This document shows positions 26,940 through 37,700 of a stretch of 64,000 nucleotides of DNA, one piece after another. Within the stretch, counting starts at the first letter, position 1. Each line of letters opens with the position of its first letter. The notes below the pieces were generated by a model. That model was not told the origin of the DNA. It saw only the letters and a program-made list of their open reading frames with translations, and ran no database searches. The translations under genes and the position numbers were made by a program. This DNA comes from Aquila chrysaetos chrysaetos (taxonomy: Eukaryota > Chordata > Aves > Accipitriformes > Accipitridae), in assembly GCF_900496995.4 (NCBI RefSeq), contig NC_044004.1, positions 83,087,538 through 83,151,537 of the forward strand, written 5' to 3'.

Positions 26940-27420
26940 TGTTAATTTTGATTTACCAGGAATATCTGTTTCTCACACTGTAGGGATCACTGCAAAATCT
27001 ACCTCTGGTGGAATTTCCTGCTCCTCCACTTTTTCTTGTATCATTAGGATTTCTTCTGTTTTTGACTCAGGTATCTTCAAAAAGAGTTTTCCTTTCTTAA
27101 AAACAATTTGTGCATTTAATTTAGATAACAAATCCCTTCCTAACAAGGGTATCGGGCATTCTGGTACATACAAAAATTCATGTGTAATTATTTTATTTCC
27201 AAATTTCATATCCAGAGGTTGCAGGAATGGTCTGTTTTCTTCTTTCCCTGTTGCTCCTACTATGTTTGTTGTTTTTGTTCTAATTTTTCCTTTACAAGTA
27301 TTTAATACCGAAAATGTCGTTCCTGTATCTATTAAGAATTTAATTTCTTTTTTTCCCAGCTTAATTATAACCAGAGGCTCAGCTGGGTTCCCCTCTGGTC
27401 CTTTTCATTCATCCAAAACC
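26940..27420 (-). pseudogene. pro: Retroviral aspartic protease (interrupted)
   Basis: The active-site motif IDTGTT is encoded around 27321-27329. Downstream, 26973-27209 contains YVPECPIPLLGRDLLSKL; the LLGRDLL block is a hallmark of retropepsins. Protease matures the Gag and Gag-Pol polyproteins. The frame is not continuous from gag into protease in this copy. Confidence 0.9.
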
Positions 27421-27439
27421 GTCATTCTGGTTACTTCCT

Positions 27440-28370
27440 TTTGAATATTTCCTCCTGAGCACTGCACATTTTTAGGACAATCTTTTCTTCAATGTCCTTC
27501 CTCCCGACACAAAACACACTGATTCACTCCTAAGGGGGTGTTAAAATTCCAATTGCTAAAATTCATAAATCCTCTCCGTCCACTGCCACCTCGTCTTCTT
27601 CTTTTACCTCGTCTTCTGTCTGCTGTTCCTGTCATTACGGCCAGTAATCTATTTTCTCTGATTTTCCTTTCTTCTTTTTCCCTGTTATTATATACTTTCC
27701 ATGTTGTCTCCAACATTTTATTCAAACTCCTTGAATCCTCTCTCTCCAGCTTCTGAAGTTTCTTTCTTATGTCTGGTGCCGACTGCCCCATAAAAATCAA
27801 AGCCAACTGTATCTGAGCCGCCTCTGTTTCTATTCTTAAATCAGTATATTTTCTGGCAGCTTCCTTCAATCTTTCCAGAAACGCTGAGGGAGATTCATTC
27901 TTATCTTGTCTCACCTCATATAATTTAGACCAATTCAAAGATAGCATGTTTAACTTCATATAAAATCTATTTCTGATACCGACTCAGCCTTTCTCTATGT
28001 TCCACGTTATTTGGATCCCACTGCGGATCCCCAGACAGAAAATTCTGTTCTAATGTTCCACCTATTGTCCCACTCAATACTGCTACTTCTGTCTGTGCTT
28101 TGCCAGTTTTTAGTACCATCTGCTTTTCTGTATCATCCAACAAATTATCCAAGATCACCTGTAAATCACTCCAGTCTGGATTCTGCGTTCTAATTATAGT
28201 ATCCACTACTCTGCCAACTCTCTCAAGATCTTCTCTATATACTCCAGCTGCCTGCTTCCAAGCCATCAAGTCCACAACCAAAAAGGGCACTTTTACATAC
28301 ACTGGTCCATTGTTACTAACTCCCTGCCTCAAGGGAGCTATTGTTTGTGCCTGCTGTCAGGTTCTTCGAG
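27440..28370 (-). pseudogene. gag: Retroviral gag: capsid and nucleocapsid (interrupted)
   Basis: 27967-28332 encodes the capsid N-terminal region (VKVPFLVVDLMAWK and NPDWSDLQVILDNLL, the gammaretroviral p30 pattern). After a frame change, 27489-27959 continues through the capsid C-terminal helices (SPSAFLERLKEAARKY), a charged region, a basic RRRGKRRRRGG segment and one zinc knuckle. The knuckle begins CVLCREEGH and is cut by an in-frame TGA just before its final Cys. A stop also lies just upstream of the capsid start, near 28360. A matrix region further upstream was not recognised. Confidence 0.92.
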
Positions 28371-28959
28371 AAATGGGGGTATGAATCACAACTTCAGACG
28401 GTCCTTCCCCTGTATCCTCTATTCCACTGCTTTCTGTTTCTTCCATCTGTTCCCTATGCTCTCACCCCCAATTCCTTCCTCTCCTGGGAGGGGATATATC
28501 CAACTCTGGCCCTTCATCCTCTTTGGGGGCAATATCACATGCCAGACAACATTTCTTCTCTTTCTTATTATCAAAAGTTATAGCCATTACCAAATTGTCC
28601 CTACTAACTAGCTTGCACTCATTCTGTCAATCTTGTCTCTGCCTTAAGTAAAAAAAATAAATCCACATAAGGTACCTCACTCCATTTCCCCTCTCTTCTA
28701 CAAAACAACATTAACTGCAGAATGGTGTTATAATTCAGTGTCCCATTCACGGGCTACCTTTCCTGATCCTCTAATGTATACAGAGGCCACCAATGATTAC
28801 AATATTCAATCATTTGATTTTTACGTAAATCATCATATAATTCACCCTAATGTGCCAACAAACATCCCAACGGAGATGTTTTCGGTATCTTTCCATCAGT
28901 GGACAAATTTCCCATACTCTTACTCTTAAATAATTTGGCAAATGCCATTATGTTTATAC

Positions 28960-29120
28960 CCAATACTAAATATCTATTAAATATATAACAAATATCAAAA
29001 ATCAATAATCAATTGTCAGATGTTAAATACCAAACCAAATACCAAATGCCAAATATCAAATACAAAGTTTCAAATACCAAATACATATATCAAACACCAA
29101 ATATTAAATAAATACAAATA
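28960..29120. repeat. A-rich degenerate tandem repeat (CAAATAC-like) in the ERV leader/gag 5' region
   Basis: Repeated variants of ATACCAAAT and ATATCAAA follow one another for about 150 bases. It probably arose by slippage after, or within, the history of the element. No reading frame is supported. Confidence 0.7.
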
Positions 29121-29364
29121 ACAATTGTTGCCAGGTAATGGAGTCCACCTACTTGCCTAGGGCACGGACAAAGCCGACTTCCCTAAGCAAGAGTCATAAC
29201 CAATATCCCCTGGCAAAATTATTAACCAGCAAATATATTCACACTTTATAACTTCCAACTTCAATAAGAGACACTACAATCGTTGCCAAGACTCACTTCA
29301 TGCTCAATTGCACATCCCACACTTACAACACTCACGATACTTCCAAGTACACAATATATCTCAC

Positions 29365-29524
29365 TTTTTTTTCCTTTTTTTCCTTTTTTTTTCCTTTTTT
29401 TTTTCCTTTTTTTTTTTCCTTTTTTTTTTCCTTTTTTTTTTCCTTTCTTTTTTTCTTTCTTTTTTTCTTTCTTTCTTTTTGGTTTTTTTTTTTGTTTGTT
29501 TGTTTGTTTGTTTTTTCTTTCTTT
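29365..29524. repeat. Polypyrimidine tract, (T7-9CC)n grading into (TTTC)n and (TTTG)n
   Basis: On the element's sense strand this is about 160 bases of almost pure purine, mainly runs of A separated by GG, then AAAG and AAAC units. It sits in the untranslated leader, between the hairpin repeats and gag. Confidence 0.9.
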
Positions 29525-29528
29525 AGAA

Positions 29529-29859
29529 TTTGGGACTCAAACCCAAAATTTCCAAAATGCTTTTGAAGCTGGGACTCTAACCCAGAATCCTCAAAAGTTG
29601 TGGGACTCTAACCCACTCCCAAATTGTCCAACCCAGCAATAGCTTTCGCTTATGTCTTACGGGCAGACGCCTAGGCTTCTACTTCCTTCAGGATCCTTTT
29701 GTCCAACCTTGCGCAGCTTTCGCCGCGTCTGACAGGCAGACGATACTGGTGGGACTCTAACCCACTCAGGGGGACTCTAACCCCAAACAATACCGGTGGG
29801 ACTCTAACCCACTCGGGGGGACTCTAACCCCAAACAATACCGGTGGGACTCTAACCCAC
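29529..29859 (-). other. Array of eight hairpin repeats with a shared heptaloop in the ERV leader
   Basis: Eight inverted repeats share the plus-strand loop ACTCTAA (ACTCAAA in the leftmost). Stems (left arm, loop, right arm): TTTGGG/CCCAAA 29529-29547; CTGGG/CCCAG 29569-29585; GTGGG/CCCAC 29600-29616; GTGGG/CCCAC 29749-29765; GGGG/CCCC 29770-29784; GTGGG/CCCAC 29796-29812; GGGG/CCCC 29817-29831; GTGGG/CCCAC 29843-29859. The last five lie in a 47-bp tandem repeat: 29743-29789, 29790-29836, then a partial third copy. The outer stem pairs differ between copies yet stay complementary. In the RNA the loop reads UUAGAGU. Confidence 0.85.
29654..29742 (-). other. Second hairpin pair in the ERV leader (GTCT...AGAC)
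   Basis: Two related blocks, each preceded by AGCTTTCGC, form inverted repeats with 7-base loops: GTCT/AGAC (29654-29668) and CGTCT/AGACG (29726-29742). They sit inside the hairpin array but are distinct from the ACTCTAA type. Confidence 0.6.
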
Positions 29860-29884
29860 TATCCTTAATATTTAAAAGAAGTGT

Positions 29885-29890
29885 CTTACC
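29885..29890 (-). promoter_or_regulatory. Possible major splice donor of the ERV leader
   Basis: In the element's sense the sequence reads GGTAAGAC, a good match to a 5' splice site, about 120 bases downstream of the primer-binding site. That is a usual place for the donor used to make subgenomic env RNA. Since env is nearly absent here, its use is doubtful. Confidence 0.35.
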
Positions 29891-29924
29891 AAAATCCAGG
29901 GGACGTCGCAAAGAGCCTTATGGA

Positions 29925-29948
29925 TCGGGGATCGATGGGTATCCCCGA
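29925..29948 (-). other. 8-bp stem-loop between the hairpin array and the primer-binding site
   Basis: TCGGGGAT (29925-29932) and ATCCCCGA (29941-29948) are perfect inverted arms around an 8-base loop. The position just downstream of the primer-binding site, in the RNA sense, is where retroviral dimerisation and packaging hairpins usually lie. The function is inferred. Confidence 0.6.
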
Positions 29949-30010
29949 GAAATCCTCGGTGCCGGCAGGAACCGATCGGGTCCCCGACTCCTCCGGTCTC
30001 TCTCAGCGAG

Positions 30011-30028
30011 GTCCCATCTGGGTCGCCA
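30011..30028 (-). other. Primer-binding site, tRNA-Arg type
   Basis: In the element's sense, TGGCGACCCAGATGGGAC begins four bases after the 5' LTR. Its complement, ending in GGGTCGCCA, matches the 3' end of a vertebrate tRNA-Arg of the CCG/CCT-like family as I remember it. Primer type should be confirmed against the host tRNA set. Confidence 0.8.
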
Positions 30029-30032
30029 AAAC

Positions 30033-30799
30033 TGTTACCAAAAAGCTCGGAATGAAGAACTTATCAACACCAATTTAGTGTAGATAAGCAGACACTTCTT
30101 TATTGACGGCCGGGTGCGCGGGCGAGTCCTCTCACGAACCACGCACACCTGTCTTCAAAACAATACACCTTATATTAAGACTTATCGATACATATTCATT
30201 AGATTTCCAAGAAAAGTTATACATATTCATTAGATTTTTGGGAAATCATTAGCATATGTGAATATCTTTTACGCAGGCGTAGTGAAGGTCTCTCCGAGGC
30301 GTGGTAAGTCTTGGAGGCGGGTAGCTTTTGACCAGGAGGTGTGTTTTGGTATTATAATGAAGCAAAGTTCGTCTAGAGTTTATGATTTCTTCACCGATGT
30401 TATGGCAACAGGTGCAATCCATCCTTTTTGACAGTAGCTATGCAGTTATCTCTAACGGCTCTAGCCAGGGACCTTCCAGGAGCTTTGTACTGCACATTCT
30501 ATCTTTGGGGATCGGCCGCTGCGTTCCAAACAGGCCGTTGTCAGGTAACGTACTGACAACTCTTACACCACCCCGTTGTCAGGTATTTCTTTATCTTGTT
30601 ATTTAAGTTCTAAATGTTCCTACTAGATGATTTTAGTCAATTTCTCCGGCCTTGATACGGGGCTATACAGGGGATTTTACAGCAGACACTGGTTGGTGGT
30701 TAAATATATAAAATACAACATACATATGATTTTGCTAAAATATTAAAACTAAATATGATTAATTCTAACTAATAACAAATTAATGACAAATCAGTAACA
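30033..30799 (-). repeat. 5' LTR of the ERV (767 bp)
   Basis: Same sequence and signals as the 3' LTR: TATA-like box at 30168-30179 and AATAAA at 30099-30104. It would drive transcription leftwards through the element. It lies about 970 bp upstream of the FAM47E-like start codon, facing away from it. Confidence 0.96.
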
Positions 30800-30803
30800 T
30801 TGC
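30800..30803. repeat. Target-site duplication TTGC (right copy)
   Basis: Partner of 22770-22773; the match does not extend to five or six bases. Confidence 0.85.
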
Positions 30804-31772
30804 TAGCATCCAAAGAATAAGTGGAACAGAGGAAACTAGGGTGCAAAATGCAGAATGGCTGGAGGTTAGTGATGCCTGTCTTGTTTTTTGCCATTAGATT
30901 TGTAGCAGAGTCTCTACCTTCCCATAGCATAGACAATGTTGTTCTGGGGAAGATAGTAAATATGAAGTCACTACTTTCTTGTCCTGCATTTAATCCCTAC
31001 AGATCAAAAAGGATTTAAATGAGTTTCATAACTAAATCACTCTGTTACCATGCTCGTGGGGTTCCTCAGGTAGTGTTTGGAGATAAAAATCGCTGCCACC
31101 TCAGAGTTAATTCAGCCTCTGACCTTTTCAGCAAACAGCCAGAGGGTCTCTTATTCCAGTTTGCCTGCTCCAGGCTGCCATGGCCAGCCTCCTACCAGTG
31201 TCCCCTTCAACAACCCGAACGACCTTGGAAACAGGAGGTTAGACGCTGTATCTGCAAGCTCCGGAAAATGAAGGTTGGTTCAACTACCAACTCTTAAATC
31301 CTTCTTGCAACATTAAACTAATTTGGTAGGCCACAAATGAAATGTGGAGTGGCTGAAAGCTGGAAAAGTTGTGGTCAACTGAAATGGGGCATTCATAAGG
31401 AACGTTGGTGACCTTGAACATACAGCTTTAAAATATTTTTATGTCATTGAAGCAATATACATATGTATAAAATAAATGTCTCGAAACAGAAGCTCTATAA
31501 CATTGTCAATTTTTTATTTAAAAACAAATTTTTGAAATGCCAGGATTTCTGAGAGCTGGAAATGCTGGGGTTTGGTGGGTGTCCTTCATACAGATTAAGT
31601 CAGTGTTTTATAAGCTTTTCTCAAAAGCTGAGTAGCAGCAAACTGCTGGCCAGTGTGGGTAAGCATGCTTGGAGTTGAATATCCACTTGTACTCTAAATG
31701 TACTCGAGTCTTTTTGATTAGAATACAGCCTTTAAGCTTTGCTTAATGTAATTTGCTTACAGAAGGGACAAA
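30804..31772. other. Spacer between the ERV and the FAM47E-like gene
   Basis: No coding resemblance was seen. A splice-acceptor-like TTGCTTACAG ends about 10 bases before the ATG at 31773, so the start codon may lie in a second exon, with an untranslated first exon somewhere in or left of this stretch. Confidence 0.5.
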
Positions 31773-34700
31773 ATGTCTTATAAGGACTTTCGAGAAAGCA
31801 GACTGAGGTTCTCGGACTCCCTTAATGGTCAGCGCTGGATATTCCTGAAAAAAGGTCTAGATGACTTCAGAGATGGCTTTCCTCCTTCATCTGATAACAT
31901 GATTGTGTACGGTAGAAAGCGGCCTGTCTCAATTACCCTTCAAAACCGCACACTGAAATCTTTGTCCACAGTTCCACACAAGAAAAGGAAGAAGTGTGCC
32001 AAAACGCAGGTCTGCCTTTCCAAGCTCAGCCTGCTGCAGCAAGCCAGGAGGGATTATGTTGCACAGATAGAGTGCTGTCTGAACCAGCAACCCTTGATTC
32101 TCTACCCACGCTTGGAAAAAAGTATCTCCGCAAAGGTAATTATTTTGTCATCCTGTTTAAACATTGTTTCTTGGGAGAGTTGGAACAGGAAACTAACCTA
32201 GCATGCAGCTACTGTGGTCAATTTAAAAAAAAAAACAAACCACAGTAAATTGTGTTTCTTTCCAAAGAAAAAAGAAGGCAACTAATATTAAAGGTAACTT
32301 AGATTTAGACGGTAGGTCCAAATTGTCAGCAAGTTAATTGTGGAACAATATTACAAATGGGCTAATTGAGGAATCTAGTGCCTGCCATCAACAGATTACA
32401 GAAAATGCATTACCTGCTAAGCTATCACCAGGCATTGATACAAAAAGACATTATAGAGCAGGAAGCAAATCTAATCAGAACTGATAAGTTAGGAATATGC
32501 CCAAGATAGCAGAGTATATCTCATTACCTTTATTTTTCAGCCTGTTTACAGAATCATCCTCTTTTCCCAGTTTCCAGTTCTTCAACTTTCTTTGCTTCAT
32601 GCAAGCAAAAGCTAACGGGTCCTTGCCTCTTGTGTAGATGGGAACTTCTGGAACATGGTTGTTTGGATGTTGCAGATGGAGGACAGTGACCAGATACAGT
32701 GGCAAAATTAAGCTTTTTGCTTGTAGTATCTCTCAAAAGGAACGGGAGAGCTCGGAGACTTTTGGAAGGGACAGTCTTCATGCTACAGAAGATGGAGTGA
32801 AGCCCCTTAGTATTGTTTAGCCTTGTCTAAGGGGATATACTCACCTAAGGCTCGGATGCAGTAAGATGATGGATGGGTTCATTGGGAGAAGCCTTAAAAT
32901 TCAGAAAAGGGAGCTGGGTCTCTGTTCTGTGAGACCAGGCAACAGCAGAGCTCTCCCCGATCCCAGGTTGCTATTGCTGGGGCAATGGAATGATGAAACA
33001 AGGGATTGTACCAAAAGAAAGGAAACTTAAAAGCAGCTGAAGGAAAATGTTGTGTATGGTACAGCAGATTGCCACAGAAGATTGCAGAGACTAGAATTTC
33101 AGCATGATTCACAGATCTAGCAAGCAGCCTGAGTTGCAATTAAAGCTTTAGAGATTTTTGAAGAAGGTCTATAAATTGAGGCCTGTGGACTATGAACTGC
33201 CTTAACTGCTAGTAGACCCAAGGAGACATGTTGGGCAGTCCTTCCCACAGCCCCCAAGCAGACTTCTTCCAATGAGGTTATTTTTGAACACAGGCTGTCT
33301 TTTTGCTTGGCTTGCAGCTCTTGAGAGAGGTTGCTGATGTCCCGGATCCTGAAATGCTTTTGAAGAGCAAGCCTGGCTACAATGACTATGAACAGGAGAA
33401 CCAACCCCTTCAGGAGGTGCTGGATCATACGGAGGACACGCAAAGCAAAGTAACAGCTGCCAAGACACGAGTACAGTGAGTATTGGACAACATGACCACA
33501 GCAACAAAAATGTCTCTGAATGCCCCCTTCTCTGTCATGAGTGGAAAATGGAATTTAAGCGCTTAATTAAAACTTACATCAGTCTGCCATGGGAGTAGTT
33601 TTCATTAAAAGATAAGTTCCCTTGCCTTCCTCAGTGATACTTATAAATTGATTGATATCCCATCTCCTATTCAGAGACCAGTCAGGATTAGTTCTCACTG
33701 ATACAGAAACATAAGGAGTCAGCCTCACTGGTGGTTAGTTTTACAGGCTGAAATAGTTAAGGCAAAATAAGCGGTGTCACTTTATTCTTCCCTAAGCACT
33801 TTTAATAATGGCAGAAAGGCAGAGTGATGGGCACATACAGCTCTGAGATTCAATTTTTTAGGATTTTCTATTTTGAAGGCGGCAGGTTATTTCAAGCCTT
33901 GCATCCAAACCTTGGGACTGCGCTGTTTGATATGGCAGGTACAGCCCTTTCTTCTGTTTGTGAAGGTGGTCTTAGCAACTGGTTAAAATTGTTCACGCTA
34001 TTCCTTGCAAAAATCATGCTATGTCCGGTGTTAAACTGCACCACCGGTGATCCAAAGGCATATGTGCAAACACAGGATCCAGCTTTAAGCTGTTGTCTAA
34101 TACCGACTGTGTGGTGACAGCTATCGCTGCAACTAATCAAAGGGTGTCTCAGATTGTACTGCATTAATATCTGCAGCGGCACAGAGTCTCGAGGCAAAAA
34201 CAGGTGTACACGGCTTTCCAAGAAGGTAGCAGCAAGAGAAAAGGCGGCCATGCCAACTGACTTCATTCCCCCTGATGAACATGTAAAGCGAGTAACCAAG
34301 CATTTTTGTGACTGGGTTATGTCTTTGGTAAGTAAACCAAAATTGCCACCGCCTGCTCTCTTTGATTCTAGAAACCTAATTATTTCATTTAGGCTAGATG
34401 TCTTTGGACTTAAGAAGTAGAAATGTGGCTCTGGATGTGTGAATCTGAGAGCCAAAGTCAAAACCAAGATTTCTTCTTTGACACTCAGCTCTGATGTCCT
34501 GTTGTGACTAATAGGGCTCAGCCCACTAAAATGTAAAGCAAGGTATAAGTATCATTATACAAAAATACTGCTAAGTAAGTTTGCTTCAGAAAGTTTTGTT
34601 GTTCGTTTGTTTGTTTTTTCCAGGGAAGCCATCCATGTCCAAATTGCTATTTAACTGCCTCACCTTGGAGCAGTCCCCTTTTATCTGAAATTAATACACC

Positions 34701-37700
34701 AATTTATGTGTTGGTTCCAAGCTGACTTTGTGCTTGCCTCATCACTGTAATGATGCTAATGCAAGCATACTTGTAGATCAGCTGAAACTGTGATGCTGAG
34801 TTTAACAGTACTATAGACTGGAGTGAGGGGAGTGGGGAGAGAAATGCATGCAAGAAAATACTGGTAATGAGATGTTGCTTTCTTCCCCATTCTGACTCTG
34901 TACTGGGGTTATTGTTCCAGGGAGGAGGGAACTGCAGTATTGATGAAGATACCCTGGTGAGCTTGCTCAACACCAGCTGTGAAAGGGAAGCCACTGTCCC
35001 TTCACCTTTCCATGCTGTGAAATTCAACACTGCAGAAGCAGAGCAGTCAAAGAGCCAGGAGATTTCACCTCCCCGGTTAGCTGTCAGGAGTTCTCATCAC
35101 CTAAGGAGCCTGTCCTGCCAGGTTAAGGTAAAAGAGCCCACATTTACATTTGCAAAATTCTAATTGTTTTGGATGGTTTGTGGGGGAAGGTGCCTGCTGG
35201 AGATGATCAAGGAGCCTGTTTTTTCCAGGGAGCACTTGATATTTCTCTATAATTGTATCTTAAGGATCCAGCGTGCAGTTGAAAAAGGAAATGTTCTATA
35301 ATGGTTACTTTTTTACATGAACCAGTGCAGTGAAATAGGAGAATGACACATAAGAGTATTATTTAGGGCTCAACCATACAGTCTTTGCTGGTCAAACTAA
35401 AGGATTCTTGGCGGTTTTGCTTATATCCAAAGCCAATGCAATCAACAGAAAAACACGGTTGAATACTGTGTGAGCTTTGGATTAGGTGAAGGACATCATG
35501 TCTGACCCATCTCAAGGTGTGGTTTGTTAGATGTTACAGTTGGAGCTTCAGGAAGTCTTCAGTGCCGAGTGTATCTGTGGCCCTGATGTAGGAGAGCAGA
35601 GGGACCGGTGTAGGCATCAACAACTAGAAGCTGAAGCATAGGGCAATGACCATCCAGTCCCTACCTTTCCCATTACCTGCTTTTCCTGCTGTATTTTCTT
35701 TTAATCATTGAATACATACTCAAAGGCCATATATGGTTGAGGTAAAAACTGGAGGAGGCTGTTAAAGAAGTTTCTTTGCAGTTCAAACCCTACATTTCCC
35801 ATAGCAGAGTCTCAGGCATCAAATCTTATGAAAAAATAATTTATTCAAATGGTACAGCCAGGAAAAAAAAAACAGCTCGAGCTGGGTGCCTCTGGAGAGA
35901 GACCCTGAACAAAGAAATCCCTGGCCAATTATAACTTTACAATCTACGCACCCGCCCCACATGCGTTCTTCACGTTTCGTTTGGTCCAATGGTGATTCTG
36001 GGCTGCGATCTAACACCTTATTGGATTCCTTCACCATCCCCAGGCAGGCCGTTATCCTCTTGAGTTGCAGCTTCTGCTGACAGTTGTGGCCTCCTTATCT
36101 TCTGGTTTGTGCTGGCTCTGGAGGAGGTCTTTTGCTTAAGTAGGTAAAAGTTCAGCAAATCTAGGTGAAAGTTAACAGCTTGTGGCCTACGGCTTCAGCA
36201 AATGTAGCTACTCATGCTAAATATTGCTAAACAAATAATATACCAAATCACACAATATTATGCTATGACCCCTGAGTCCTAATGCTAAGTGATTAACTCT
36301 GAGTGATTAATTCTATTTAAAATTTACTTAAGCTAAACAACTGGTATTTCTTAACAAGGGTTTTAGGGAAAATGTTTGCTAGAGGATTTTAGGTAACAGG
36401 TGGAAGTTGGGCCAGTTCTGGCTTAACTGAAAGTTCGCGTTTCTCCAACCCTGTAGCTAGGTTTTTTTCCACATTCAGAAAATTGATTTTGAAATTAAAA
36501 AACATTCGTTGAGCCTCTCACTCATAAAGTATGAACCTCACAGACTTCCTTCCCAGGTTCTCACAAAAACCAGTTTAAAAAAAAAACCAAACAAACAATG
36601 GTCAGATGACTTGAGGGTAGTGATTTCCAGAAGTAGCTTTTAATACTGTTTGCCTTTGTGGGGGGAAAAGGGAAAAAATTTCTAGTCACACGTTCTCATC
36701 AGCCACCACCTTTGTACTATATAATTGTAGGGTACAAGATCATCCCTGGTAGAGTCTTCAGAGGTGTTATTCAGGTTCTGTGACAGTGTCTGTACTGCCT
36801 ATGGTATGAGGGACAAATGCGAACATGATGAAAGAACACTGAGGAGTGGTTTTTTGCAGGTCCTTTCCCAAACAAAATGGGAGAAGATCAGATATGGAGC
36901 ATGGTATCTTGATCCCAAAACATGGAGAAAACAGAAAGCGAATGAACCATTAAAAGCTCCAGAGGCAACAATCAACAGCCTCGGGAATGCAAAGAACCGG
37001 TCTCAAAAGGTATGGTGAATATAAAAAAAAAAAAAAAAGTGATAATGTTCTTTTGTGACATATCTATGAAAGATTATTTTCTGATGGGAATGTCTCTGGG
37101 TACTGTATTGTGCCTGACAGCCACAAACAGATGTGGAACAGACCATGTTATCCGAGCTGAGATATCCATGGTTCAAACAAGCTCATTCACTTGGATTAGA
37201 TTGCAGCTTCATGGCACCTATATGTGGACAATAGCTCTACAAGGCAAATAAGCAAGATTTAGTTGAAGTAGCTGTTGTAAATCTAGTTTCTTAAATGCTC
37301 ATAGTATCATATGTGGCCAAAATGCATTCATATGCAATTGATACCTCAGAATGTTTTAGGGTGTTTCTATCTTGGTTTTATTTGACTGTAATACCTATCT
37401 TGACAAAGGTGCTGGATTCAGCTGTGGTATGAAGTGTTATTAGGAGGAGTTTGAAGAGCAGGCATGCTCTTCAATTGCTGGGTTTACTTACACGTAGGTT
37501 TAGTTTCCTCTTTATAAAAAAAGATCTACTCCGTCTTCACACTTACTACACAGTAAAAAGGGAAGACATCGTTCGTGCTCTAGAGGGCAGTCCTTGCAAA
37601 AGTAGAACTGAAGAGTTGCATGTAACTAAAATCATGCCACATGCGAAGGGCTGGTGAGCTGGATGACAAGTGTCACTCCTGTTTTATGAAGAAACACTGT

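Larger units (their letters stand above)
22774..30799 (-). mobile_element. Endogenous retrovirus, gammaretrovirus-like, defective, recently inserted
   Basis: An 8,026-bp element on the minus strand, bounded by TGTTAC...GTAACA LTRs and flanked by the 4-bp target duplication TTGC (22770-22773 and 30800-30803). Order in its own sense: 5' LTR, primer-binding site, leader with hairpin repeats, gag (capsid and a single zinc knuckle), protease, reverse transcriptase, RNase H, integrase, a remnant of the env tail, polypurine tract, 3' LTR. The capsid, the DTG protease, the YVDD polymerase and the integrase with a PYELLYG C-terminal block point to class I (gamma-like) elements, as does the 4-bp duplication. 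Every coding region is interrupted by stops or frameshifts, and most of env is gone, so this copy cannot make its own proteins intact. LTR identity nevertheless implies a recent insertion. Confidence 0.96.

Noticed and set aside
29529-29859. CRISPR-like reading of the regularly repeated GGGACTCTAACCC units
   Set aside because: Spacing is irregular, the genome is vertebrate, and the repeats lie inside a retroviral leader. Hairpin repeats fit better.
29529-29859. Interstitial telomere repeat, since the reverse strand contains GGGTTA
   Set aside because: GGGTTA occurs once per unit and is not in tandem; the constant part is the whole loop plus stem core.
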